From: Rhytidiadelphus loreus | Taxonomy: Eukaryota; Streptophyta; Bryopsida; Hypnales; Hylocomiaceae | Direction of reading: 5' to 3' | DNA length: 64,000 bases | Assembly (NCBI GenBank): GCA_947034895.1 | Contig: OX344763.1 | Coordinates: 43,647,025 to 43,711,024, forward strand | Notes under the pieces: model-generated | Database searches by the model: none | What the model was told of the DNA's origin: nothing | The model's input: the letters and a program-made list of their open reading frames with translations, nothing else | Part shown: piece by piece, positions 21,901 through 31,850 of the stretch | Position numbering within the stretch: position 1 is the stretch's first letter | How the letters are laid out: each line of letters begins with the position of its first letter | Program-made: the position numbers and the translations under genes

Positions 21901-22217
21901 TTGTTGCCGAAGATGGCCTTCCACACCTCGTCTGATCGATGTACAAAATGACTATCCTTGCAAGTCCACGGCTTACAATTGAAATATCTTGTGTGGGCTG
22001 CATGGCAATCCCGAGGCCACAACTTGTCAATGTGGTACATTTTAACAAATTGTTTGCACATTTTAGAGCTCCAATATTTGGCCTCCACTTTCTCCCAGTC
22101 AGGCTCCGTTTTGATGTTCGGATCATCTAAAATGTCATACTGCAACGCATGTCCGGCCCCCCTTGTTTTAATTTTTTTCGGCGGAGGTTGTGTTGAAGTC
22201 GTCCCTGTGGGAGTACG
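18980..22217 (-). pseudogene. Outer-element CKKY / coiled-coil / RING protein gene, main part, decayed
   Basis: Homologous along its length to the inner RING gene: CKKY-type domain (YWSSKMCKQFVKMYHIDKLW), coiled coil, RING region, and a basic tail ending in SPKTI. Lesions are a frameshift near 21560-21590, TAA at 20804-20806, TAG at 20441-20443 (Trp in the inner copy) and TGA at 19160-19162, after which similarity trails off to about 18980. The RING finger reads CSIC, HCCYIFHIKC, CAEC: the first zinc-binding His (inner QCPHTFH) is Tyr, so the finger is probably disabled. The 5' end is cut off by R1; the apparent ATG at 22220 lies in R1 and is an artefact of the junction. Confidence 0.87.
22213..22217. 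other. Candidate left target duplication of R1 (GTACG)
   Basis: GTACG occurs at 22213-22217 and 25970-25974, on either side of R1. Joining the flanks there reunites the outer RING gene with its 5' end, one base out of frame. Confidence 0.5.
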
Positions 22218-22696
22218 CATTATCTACATTAACAGAAATAATAGACAATAGCAATTATATAGAGTAGAAATTTTCAAAATTTCCGTAATGGGTAGGGAAT
22301 AGGAAGCCTAAAACCAGAAATAGGAATTAGAGGCTTTACGGAAAACCTTAAATTGTAATTAGGGTTATAGTCGGATCCGGAAACCCTAACCCTAATCCGG
22401 AAACCGGAAAGTTCCGGCCGAGTAGGCCCTAGAGCCTAGTTCGGCTAGGGAACTTGCAGGAACGCCAGGCTGAAAAGCTACTTAACCCTCGCTGTCTTCT
22501 TCATTCTTCCTCTTTCTCCGCGTGATTATCGCGATGGCGCTTAGTGAGTGAAAGTGTGGTGAGATAGGAACGCGTTAGGGAGAGAAGGGGAGGCCGGTGC
22601 CGATCGCACCGGAAAGTAGGACGGAAACTTAGCGGATCAGGCGACGGAAACTTAGCGGAAACATTAGCGGAAGTGAGTCGGAAGTGAGGATAGAGT

Positions 22697-24544
22697 ATGT
22701 CGGTAGTTATGGCAGGGGCCAGTGTGCTACGGAAGTCAGGGATCACGGCTCGGATGATCAATCCGGAAATCCCTGAGAATCCGGAACACCACCATCAGCT
22801 GGAGGATGACTTGACGGATATGGGGTGTCTGGGGTTTCTGAAGAGACCCTGGAGCATCCGGAGCGAGGAGATGATAGACGAGCTAGTCTATGGCGCTCCA
22901 AATCAATACCACCTAACCGTTAGGGGTCGTCCAAAGTCCTGGACAGCAGAGATATGGGCCGGAGTCTATTTCGCGTCCACTAGAGGATCCGGATGGGCCG
23001 GCCGGACAGAGAAATTCGCTGCAGATAGATTCCGGAACCCGGCGGATCCGAAGAAGGGATACACTGCATCCGACTACCGGAATCCTAGGGACCAGAGACT
23101 CTTAGAGTTTCTGAGCCCCATCCTGTATCCGGAAAAGCCCAGCCGGATTACAATAACGCTGGCAAACACGATATTTGGAGCCTTAGGGGAAAAGGGAAAA
23201 CCGGCCCCTAGACCAGTTAGCTGGGGGCTCATTATCCAGTTGATAGTGGATAAGCTTTCCGGAAACCTGGTGGGAAAGAAATCCAGTCCCATCAGTCCGT
23301 ACCTCCTCCACTTGTATCACAAGTAGGAGGTACTCAATAGTCCGGAAGATATCATCTACCGACAGGGAGATAGCTTACTCCGATATGGTCTTCCTCCGGA
23401 TTCAGATCCGACGGATGAGGAGCCGGAAGAGGACGTGAAGCCGGAACTGGAGCATGACTCACCGGAGAGGCACGACTCCCGCCGGAAGAGCACGGACCCG
23501 GAATCAAGAGGGAAGAACCAGCTTCCGGATCCTGTTCCATCCCGGAACACTGATCCGGATCTGGATATCTTTGAGTCGACCATCTCCTGGCTGCGGAGTC
23601 AGAAGGCTTCCAACGACCGGATGGCCACCCTGATCCGGAGAGTCTGCACAGTATTAAAGGTAGCGGACAAGACGGAGATCGTGGAGGCGATCAAGAGCAG
23701 ACCGGATCCGGAGATGATCCGCCTATTGGAGGGACGGATCCGGGTAGTGGAGGCGAAACGCAACCATCTTCAAAACCACGCAACGTGGGCGGAAAGGGAG
23801 ATGCACACCGCCAACAAACGAGCGACGGATGCGACGGAGCTGGTCCGGAAATTGAGAGACCTCATCGACCCGCCAACAAATATCATTACCAGATCCGCGC
23901 TCTGGAACAACCAGATGACCCGAGAAGGCCACATTTCCGGAACCAAGGTTGTGAAGATATTGGTAGAGTTCGAGGCACGGATAGAGGTCGCATTGAAGGA
24001 AATTCATCACTTGGTTGGCCATTTCGATCCACTCAGCGGACTGGAGGAGTTTCCGGAAATACCCGGAGGGGAGTTCCAGGAGACAACATAGCTGAACCTG
24101 GGAGCACGATCGTCAGCCCAGCATCCCGAAAGATCCTCGATGCAGAAGGAGATTACGGATGGGAGGAGGATTCCGGATCCGGTTTTGACGCCCCGGAATA
24201 CTTCGGTAAACCTCTTCCCACCCATTCAGGATCCCACTATAGACGTGACGGCGATGACGGAGGATCCGGTTGGGATTCAGAATCCGGCCCGGACCCATCC
24301 GGAGGAGTTTACGCATATGCAGCAGGAGACTCCTCCGCAGCCACCACCGTCGACCCCGATTGAGATCATCGACCTGGAGAAGAAGAAGGCCACCAGGCGG
24401 AAGGTCAGCAGCGATCCGGAGGAGGTTCTCGAGTCGGAGGAAGAGGAGGCAGTGACGAACTCGTCTTCCGAGTCGGAGTATGCGGAGACGGAGACGGGTC
24501 CGCCAAGGACCCGATCCACAACCAAGTCCACCCCGACGAAGTAG
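22697..24544 (+). pseudogene. R1 ORF: unrecognised protein of about 615 codons with two in-frame TAGs
   Basis: The ATG at 22697 opens MSVVMAGASVLRKSG. The first third (RPWSIRSEEMIDELVYGAPN, LLEFLSPILYPEKPSRITI, NTIFGALGE, SPYLLHLYHK) matches R2 closely and is predicted globular. The middle is helical and charged (LLEGRIRVVEAKRNHLQNH). The C-terminal part is acidic and Pro/Glu-rich (PPQPPPSTPIEIIDLEKKK). TAG codons at 23324-23326 (R2 has Gln there: LYRKQGLL) and 24089-24091 interrupt a frame that is otherwise open throughout. The layout of globular domain plus coiled coil resembles a Gag-like or plant 'putative transposon protein' ORF, but that is only a suggestion. Confidence 0.6.
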
Positions 24545-25040
24545 ATCCGGCCGAAGGCGCCAACCCGGATTTCGAAGGGCGGAACGTCAACGAAGAAGGC
24601 GCAGAAGGGTAAATGACTAGGTTGCGTGGTTGGATTGTTAGTTTTAGTGTTTTGTCTTCATCGCGGGTTTTCCGGATGTGGGACCCTCTGATCCGGAATG
24701 CTAAGTAGTTCCGGATTTCTAGGAATTCAACGGCTTTCCATTTTTCCCGGAACGGTCACTTGGCCGTTGTCTGGATTTTCAGCTGGCCGTTGGCCGCTTT
24801 TTCGTTGGACCGTTTTGGTCGTATTGTTTTGGTTTTTAAGGCGGGCCGGCTTGTGGCCTGTCATTCTGTTTTGTGTCATTCAATCTGAGCATCCAAGAAT
24901 AAACACCTTGGGAATCATTATCTTGCGTATCGCGTCTTGATTACTTGTGGGTGGGTGTATCTGGGAGAGTGTGCAAGGTAGGAATCCGGATTGGTTGTTA
25001 TCCGGATCCGGCTGAAGGTGTCTTGCAGAATAGTTTAGAT
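24545..25040. other. R1 3' region, non-coding
   Basis: Sequence with continuing TCCGGA bias after the R1 ORF. No gene or structured element recognised. Confidence 0.4.
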
Positions 25041-25480
25041 TGAACTTGAGGAGCTGAGCGTGGTGCCTTTAAATCGCTGGAACGGTGATCCGTTGGGATC
25101 CGGTAGTGGTCAGGGAGCTAATCCGAAACTCATGAGTAGTTTCGTGCGGAAGTCAGCAGCCGCCAAGAGGAACATTCCCAAACCATCGGAAGGTCTGCCA
25201 ACCTCAAGAACGGTCGACAGCTAGGAAGAAAGTCCTTTAGTTCCGGATTCCAACTATCCGCGGTTGTTTTGCGGTTGAGTCTAGTTTACGAGTGAGGAGC
25301 TGTGCGTGGTGCCTTTAAATCGTTGGAACAGTGATCCGGTGGGATCCAGTAGTGGTCAGGGAGCTAGTCCGGGAACTCGAGAGTAGTCCCGTGCGGAAGT
25401 CGGCAACCGCCTAGTGGAATATTCCCAAACCACCGGAAGGTCTGCCAACCTCAGGAGTAGGCGAAAGCGTGATCCGGAAA
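25041..25480 (+). repeat. Direct repeat within R1 (two units of about 190 bp, about 243 bp apart)
   Basis: Units at about 25048-25225 and 25291-25465 share GTGGTGCCTTTAAATCG, GGTCAGGGAGCTA and GGAAGGTCTGCCAACCTCA with scattered differences. Both are non-coding; function unknown. Confidence 0.8.
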
Positions 25481-25969
25481 ATAGTTGAGTGTCGTTGTAG
25501 TAGGGACGGGTGAGGGTGTATCTCTGCGTGACCTACCTTCCAGGTGGCCACCCGGAATGTTGTGAGAGGGACCATCTTTCCTCCTTACCGGACTAAGAAC
25601 TTTGAGGACGGATAGTTGTTTGTTGTTTAGGAGTTGATATGTGTGTTATTTGAGTGGTGATGTTCCCCACCCCTCGGAAAGAGCAAGTGAGGACCTTCTG
25701 AGGGTAAAACAGAGGTACCAAAAACCGGTGTGACGGATAGTGAGAGTAGGAATCCGGATCAAGGTGGATCCGGATTTGATTCCGGAAGACAATATTTCTG
25801 GAACTTGGTGTTTGTGTTGTGCCGGATCCTACAACGGATTGACATTTCCGGGTAGATCCGTAGTTCCGGAAACTTATCTATCACGACAACATCTGGAATT
25901 CCCTGGGACGATAACTCGTGTCATCTTAATGCTTTTGTGGTGTTAAAGATACCTACGCCTAGACTGCGC
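25481..25969. other. R1 3' end, non-coding
   Basis: GC-moderate sequence with repeated ATCCGGAT/TTCCGG motifs, ending before GTACG at 25970. No coding capacity is supported. Confidence 0.4.
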
Positions 25970-26012
25970 GTACGACAGTCCCAATAGCCCCTCCATCACC
26001 TTCCGCGGCCAT
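25970..26012 (-). pseudogene. Displaced 5' end of the outer RING-protein gene
   Basis: The ATG at 26012 opens MAAEGDGGAIGTVV, comparable in position and composition to MSGQGVEGSGGLTGGG of the inner copy. R1 then interrupts. The matching promoter lies just upstream (26220-26585), which is why this short piece is assigned to the gene. Confidence 0.55.
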
Positions 26013-26600
26013 GCTTGGTACTTTAATTGAAAAGCAATTCAAAGTAAAAAATTCGGTCAATTGAAATATATGTGTAGGTAATTTAAATCTGCCAAAGTCA
26101 CACCGTAATAAAATATGTTGGACCCCTTCTCTCCACCAAGTAAGAGCAACTAGCGCCAGAGGCAACAGCAGCACATCTGACTTGGCAAGCTTGGAGAGAA
26201 GAAGTGAAAAGAAATGAAGGGCCCGTCCGATCATATAGCCGTCCAAAACCAACCCTAATACCGGTTCGGTTCCGAACCATGATCCGTCCGACTTTGGGCC
26301 GTCGGATCGAACCTGGTCGTTCGATCAGACGGACCAAACAAGCCGTCGCCGTCCGATCAGGCCGTCGGAAGAGGCCGTTGGATCCGACGCCACCGGCCAA
26401 TGAGGCCGTCGGATCGAACGCTGCCGTCGGATCGAAGATGTCGTGGCCGTTGGATCAGGCCCTCGTTTCGGGCCGTCGGAAGACCAAGTTTCGGAGTCGC
26501 CTGCAAGGCTACGACCGATCAAGCGGACCGAACAGGCCGTGGCCATCGGATCAGGCTGTCGGATCAAGCCGTCGGATGGATTTTAGGTCTTTAGCTCTCC
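26013..26600 (-). promoter_or_regulatory. Leader, TATA box and repeat array of the outer RING-protein gene
   Basis: The leader around 26130-26200 resembles 10670-10745 of the inner element. TATA box CTATATG lies at 26232-26238 (minus strand), next to GGACGG. The array to about 26585 uses the variant GCCGTCGGATC/GATCAGGCC in place of the inner element's GCCGTCCGC, and the same variant fills the outer right terminus (34918-35200). Confidence 0.75.
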
Positions 26601-28319
26601 AATCAGGCCATCGTCTCCTCTGCACGGACCTGCTGAACTGTCATCCTCCAACTGTGTACGCACTGTTCAAACAACGGATCCTTGAAATAGTTAAATCACT
26701 GTAAAAAATAATCAATGAAATGTAGAAAGCATCTAATGTGTGAAAGCTTATTGTTCATTTTCTTTCCTACATTGTGAGACTGTTTTTAATGCTAAACCCT
26801 AGACCCTAAACCCTAAACCCTAAATCCTACGAATTATTAAATTTCCATATAAAATATTCACGTGCTCAACAAAAAATTGGTGCAGCATGCAGCATCACTT
26901 TTACGATTTCACCGAGTATTCCCACCATCCCAATATCCACTAGTAGCAATTTTGGCTCGCCCTCTATACATGGTTACATGGATACATTATTACATTGCAA
27001 TTTGAAGACATTTATTTTTTTGGATCCACAAAGTACATGACTTCTTCTATGATTTTAAGATATGATTTAAAAAGTCAATGTGAAAATGTTGGTTGAAATG
27101 TAATTTGAATGTAGAAACCATTGTGTAATTGATCCATTGAACTTGTAGTCTACATGTGATAATTTAAATGTACTATACATGTGAACCTTGTCGACTAATT
27201 AGTTATTCATATCTATGTTTCCGGGTATGAATTATTACATAGCACCGTGGAAATTGCAGAAGTGAAAGGTTGTCCCACAAAATTGACAATTGAATATATA
27301 TGATGATCACTCATGTACGAGAATTAATAGAAGGAGAACGTCACATATGATCATTTGAACGTTTTTGATTTACTTGTAAAATGTACTACTCATTCGTGAA
27401 TTCATGACATTGTAATATGGAAAATTTGAACCATATACCCTATATTGATATATTTTTTCATTTCATTGAGAAGGGGGAGAGAGGGGCCAACTTTAAGGCC
27501 TTCAGTCCTTCACCAATTTTTCTAAACTTGAATTCATTAATCTATTAATTTTGGTTTCATTAATTATATGTATGACGAAATGTTAAGCTTTCATACCTTG
27601 CAGTATTGCACAAAAATATATTATATTATAGAATTATGGATAATCTCTTTATTCAAAGTTCTAGCCTATTAGAGCATGTTCTTGAGTGTTGCCAAAATAA
27701 ATCTATAAATTTTTAGAGTTCATTTCTGCATGCAATTGTTAGTGAGATTGATAACTATTAACTAGAAAAGAAGTTCTACAGGTTTTTGTGGAACTGAAAG
27801 ACAGTGGGCAGATTTGAGAAAAAAATAAATATTTCTTCAAATAAATTCTTCTAGGTAGGTTTTCTACTTTTACATGGTCAACAATTATGGAATCTCTCTT
27901 TCTTTACTCAGAAAATGCAGTTGTAAGTGCCCCATAAGGCCATAACCGTAGTTCATGAATTTCTACAATTATTTCAAGAAAGCGAATTAGAGGATGTACA
28001 TGATTTATTAAAAAAATTACGCATTTCGAAGCAATGGGATCCTAATTTTTCAAGGGCATAGCAAAACCCTCATGAATTTGGGAATTTAAAAATTCCATAC
28101 TTCTTTCTTCTTGTTATTTTCCTTCTACATGTTATACAAGGGTTTAGTGTGTTACAAGTAACGTTTAAGATCCTACGGTTTAGTTCCAAAAATTTTGACG
28201 TGCTCACAGGGGGGGGCAAAAAAGGGCACGCTGAATTGCCCCCTTCATTGCCCCTGCTGCAGGGCAAAGCCTGCAATTTTGAAAGGGGAAAAACTTTCCT
28301 TCTTTCCCAAAATTCTCCT
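26601..28319. other. AT-rich intergenic region with telo-box run (outer element)
   Basis: Contains CTAAACCCTAGACCCTAAAC followed by two more CCCTAAA units (26793-26828). About 26790-27400 is similar to 41915-42520, the third fragment of the family (shared AAAAATTGGTGCA-like and CTCATGTA blocks). No gene seen. A G-homopolymer stretch occurs near 28209. Confidence 0.5.
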
Positions 28320-28640
28320 TGCCGGACGACCCCTCCGCCCTTCCGACGCCCCGTCCAACTTTCCGACACCCTGTTCGACCTTCCAACGGTCCCGAAAGCT
28401 GAAATCAACGCCCCGTCCGACCTTCCGACGGTCCCGAAAGCCAAAACCGACGCGCCGTCCGAGCTTCCGACGCACCGTTCGACCTGTTTGTCCGCCTGTC
28501 GGTGCGTCCGCACTTTCTTGGTGACCGTGCGATCCATCGTGCGACGGTTTCGGGCCGCACGATGGGGGCGTCGGATAACAGGCCATCCAATTCGGACGGA
28601 CCCTAAAGCGCTGTTGAAAGCCATAAATAGCGTTTCCGAC
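28320..28640 (+). promoter_or_regulatory. TCCGACG array and TATA box of the outer UIM-protein gene
   Basis: Repeated CTTCCGACGCCCCGTCCGA-like units, then CCATAAATAGCG at 28621-28632, which matches the TATA region of the inner UIM-protein gene (CATAAATAGCG). About 300 bases upstream of the ATG at 28931. Confidence 0.75.
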
Positions 28641-28930
28641 GCCTCATTTTTCCACAGCCGTTTCCCTCCCGAAGTGGGTTTTCCAGTGCCCGATGTGAAT
28701 CTGTGGCTCTGTGCGCCCCTTTCGGTTTGGTGTGTGAACGGTTGTGCTTGGATACTTGATGGTTTTAAGTGATGTGGTTTGAATAATTTCTTGGATGCGA
28801 GGAACTGTGAATTAGAAAACCGTTTCACTTCATTGCATTTGAATTTTGAAGTGAGAAGCACTTGGTGCACTTGATGCAATTTTTTGGAAAAATTCGGACA
28901 TCAATTATCTTCATTGTAATCAAGGTTATC

Positions 28931-29935
28931 ATGTCTCGCCCTAAACCATCCAGTAAGAATAAGAAAGGGAAATCTCAAGATATGAATTGGGCTGACTGGG
29001 AAAACCCTAATTGCGTAGCTGAAGATGGATGGGAAGAAGAACCAAAGAAAGTTTGGGACTGCACCACATGCAAGAAGTACGTGAAGATGACTCACCTCTC
29101 CAAAATGTGGTCACGAGAATGTGTTGAAGGCCAAGTTCGTCGATGGGAAGGACAAATGTCCACATGTACGAGCCAACACTTTCTTCACCATTACGAAGAA
29201 GTAACGCGTTCAGCGGGTTTACGTGACTCCAAACCTAATATAATGAACTATTCTAACATGGCTATGGTTTGGGCAGAGATTGTACTCCACAAAGATGTGG
29301 ATTGGCTTACCATTTATGGGAAACATGTGGATAGTCTGAATCGGAATGATGCAATGATTTATACTAGCTGGACTGCTGCAAGTGATTGCCAGCCAGAGTG
29401 GTCCAATCAAGGGCAGTTTGGATTTCCTATAGTTGTGGTGCCACATGGAGAAGATGAATGGTCGAGTGACGGTGATGAGGGTGGAGCTCCAGCACCTGTA
29501 ACATTGGGAGAGGAGCACGAGCGTAAAAAAGATCGAGAAGACATTGAATACGAACAACAAATGCAAGAAGCAATGTGTAGAAGCGTAGAGGACCATGGTC
29601 GACAAGATGGGTATGATGAATTCTACCAATGTGACCGTGGTGCATATGACCCACCACATGGGTCCTATGGTTCACACTATGGCCATGACCCCCAACATGG
29701 CTCTCAAAACGTTGGAGGCTCTTATTATGGCAGTTCAACTCAAAGAGGATCGCTCCGCGGTGATTCAATTCCTCCTCCAACTTTTGGAGGTCCTTCCTCC
29801 GCAAATTATGGACGAGGAGGTGGGCAAAGCGGATATGTTCCCGACTACTATGGCAGAGAACCATATCTCGGTGTTTATAGTGGTGGTCCTACAGGCCCAA
29901 GCCAGAGAGATGACACGGATTCAGATTCCGAATGA
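28931..29935 (+). CDS. CKKY-domain / UIM protein of the outer hAT element (intact)
   Basis: The ATG at 28931 opens MSRPKPSSKNKKGKSQDMNW, aligning with the inner protein's start; upstream in-frame TTG is not used. The 334-residue frame is free of stops, although other genes of this element are ruined. Features: WDCTTCKKYVKMTHLSKMWS, C and His cluster (CTSQHFLHH), NYSNMAMVWAEIVLHKDVDW, an acidic region (GEDEWSSDGDEGG), the UIM-like EDIEYEQQMQEAMCRSVEDH, and a Gly/Ser/Tyr-rich tail ending DTDSDSE. Preservation of this one gene may be chance or may reflect selection or domestication. A comparison of silent and replacement changes between 15517-16614 and this gene would test that. Confidence 0.87.
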   Translation: MSRPKPSSKNKKGKSQDMNWADWENPNCVAEDGWEEEPKKVWDCTTCKKYVKMTHLSKMWSRECVEGQVRRWEGQMSTCTSQHFLHHYEEVTRSAGLRDSKPNIMNYSNMAMVWAEIVLHKDVDWLTIYGKHVDSLNRNDAMIYTSWTAASDCQPEWSNQGQFGFPIVVVPHGEDEWSSDGDEGGAPAPVTLGEEHERKKDREDIEYEQQMQEAMCRSVEDHGRQDGYDEFYQCDRGAYDPPHGSYGSHYGHDPQHGSQNVGGSYYGSSTQRGSLRGDSIPPPTFGGPSSANYGRGGGQSGYVPDYYGREPYLGVYSGGPTGPSQRDDTDSDSE

Positions 29936-31487
29936 AGCCGAATCAAACACTATTGTATTGTTTGTCTTACAATATGGGCTCTAAATTGCAATTTAGTTGT
30001 TTTCCATACAATGACGCAATATAGAATGTAGCAAGCATAGTGTAATGGTGTCAATGAGTGGTCGTCAGTCGTCACGTACAATGCAAAACCGCTACAATTG
30101 CGATATATTGAAATATATTATTAGAATGATAGATTTCTCATGTTCATGGTATTATTGAATGCCATTGCTATGCAATGGATCAAGCCATGGTGTTTTGGAA
30201 GTTTAAGTATAGCAATGGCCTAGCTTTTACCATTTTGTCATTCGAATGTGAAAATGTGAATGCACCATCGTAGATGGCATGTTTATCCCAGATGTTCATG
30301 GAAAATATTGAAGTGCTTCGAACTTGTTACCTAATTTTTATTTTAAAAAAAGCATAAGGTAGCATGTTATATTTTGTAGACCCTCCTACATAAAGTAAAT
30401 TGTCACTTATTAGTACACCTAGTATGTCCAATACACACCTTGAGCCTTGTGAATTGTGATGGACAAAAATGTTTGGAGTCACGATTTCAATATTTGGTAA
30501 TCTTCCTATTCTTCCTATGAAAAACATAAAGAAAGAGTGCTTAAATTTAACTAATGTAAATGCATTCCTATTTTTTCTATTTCCAAAATTGCATTCAAAA
30601 TTTCATAACTAATTCCATGAAGCTTCATGTACATAATAGGAAAGGATTTGATTTACAAGTCAATTTTCTCAATATATGAATGAAATTTCATTGAAAAATA
30701 CTTCAAGTTGTTTCAATTCTTTGAAATTTAGTTGCGTCCCTTATATGGTCTAATTTTGTTTTGTGGACCTCCTACTTTAATGAATTTCGTGATTTTGTCA
30801 AGTAAAGGGGGACAAAATGAATTTTGGGTGGTCTGATTTTTTGTTGAAATTTTCAGGAATTTTTTCATAAGATAGATAAATTGATGAGTTTTTAGGGAAT
30901 ATAAATTATGTTTTTGTTGGTGTCCGTGCGCAAAAGTTTTTGCACCATAACCTATTAACTTCAAAATAGGTGAGACCAAGCAACCCAAAAAATCCACTAG
31001 AAATTTGAATCAAAATTGAATTTTTTTTTCCTTGTATATTATATTTTCCTCTAAATGGGAAGCTTTGATTCATTCCAATTGGATTCATGATGTGAAAGTT
31101 ATGGATTTTCTTGTTTTGTGGGCAATCATAGGATTATCTTGAAAGAAATTCTTTTCTTACACTTGGAATGCTAATTCATGATTTTAAGTTACAAACTTTG
31201 ATTGTTCGTATCGTGGAAAGTATAATCTAAATGGAAAATTTCATTATATCATTAGCTTGAGTGAAGAATATTGCATACAAATTGTCCATTTGTTTCAAGA
31301 AAAAAATAAAATAATATTGGATGCATTGGTTTAAAAGAAATATTTTTATTAAAATAAATAAAAATCTCCATATAAACTCTTCGAAATTGTTGCAAAAATG
31401 TGAGGCCGAAAATGGGCTTCTTAGGAAGTAAAGGATTAAGGGGTGAAAATTGAATTTATTGGAGCCGTTTGTTCTCTAAAGTCTGCC
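29936..31487. other. AT-rich intergenic region between UIM and kinase genes (outer element)
   Basis: No coding region supported. Parts (about 30720-31060) weakly resemble the TTAA-flanked element family at 49.9-54.7 kb (CCTATTAACTTCAAAATAGG and following AAGCAACCCAAAAA-type text), so old fragments may be present. Confidence 0.35.
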
Positions 31488-31715
31488 GCGCCGTCCGATA
31501 TGTCGCACGGCAGCCCGTCCGCCTCACGGGGGCCGTCCGATCTGTCGGCCGCGTCATGGGCGTCGGATTTCCGACGCGGACCGTGCGTCAGAAAAAGGGC
31601 GTCAAAAAGGTATAAGAGAGTCGGACGGGCCCGTCCGATCCTCACTTTTGTTTTCCCCCTCGCATATTGCAAGAGTGAAGCGGAGAGCTTGGTGGTTCAT
31701 GCCCCCATTGATTCC
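31488..31715 (+). promoter_or_regulatory. GTCCGA array, TATA box and leader of the outer kinase gene
   Basis: CCGTCCGATATGTCGCACGG and related units, then TATAAGAG at 31611, then CCCGTCCGATCCTCACTTTTG and GCGGAGAGCTTGGTGGTT. The last block is shared with the inner kinase leader (12849-12866), so promoter and leader are conserved. Confidence 0.75.
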
Positions 31716-31850
31716 TCTTCTTGGGAAAGCAAGAGTGCGATTTTGGGGGCCTCTTATTGCCATTTTTTTCAGTTTTGGTTCGAGTTTCACTTGAATTTGA
31801 AATTATCATTTCATTTTGCAAATATTCATTCGTACAAGAAGTTCATCACG

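Larger units (their letters stand above)
22218..25969 (+). mobile_element. R1: retroelement-like unit of about 3.75 kb inserted in the outer RING gene
   Basis: It separates the body of the outer RING gene (up to 22217) from its start codon, leader and promoter (25970-26600), which are recognised by comparison with the inner element. A 5-base direct repeat (GTACG) flanks it, a length typical of LTR retrotransposons. However, I see neither TG...CA ends nor long terminal repeats, and no reverse transcriptase or integrase, so the class is unresolved and the copy non-autonomous. It carries one long ORF (22697-24544) and a 3' region with a duplicated block. It is related to R2, which flanks the outer element. 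The sequence is rich in TCCGGA/CCGGAT, unlike its surroundings. Confidence 0.65.

Noticed and set aside
22218..25969. R1 as a complete LTR retrotransposon
   Set aside because: No long direct repeats at the two ends, no TG...CA termini, and no reverse transcriptase, protease or integrase motifs.
26793..26828. True telomere end
   Set aside because: Only a few AAACCCT units, internal to a transposon, with similar short runs in sister copies.
31443..31850. Kinase ORF starting at the left edge of its open frame
   Set aside because: That part runs through the TATA box and repeat array. The ATG at 31851 aligns with the inner kinase start.
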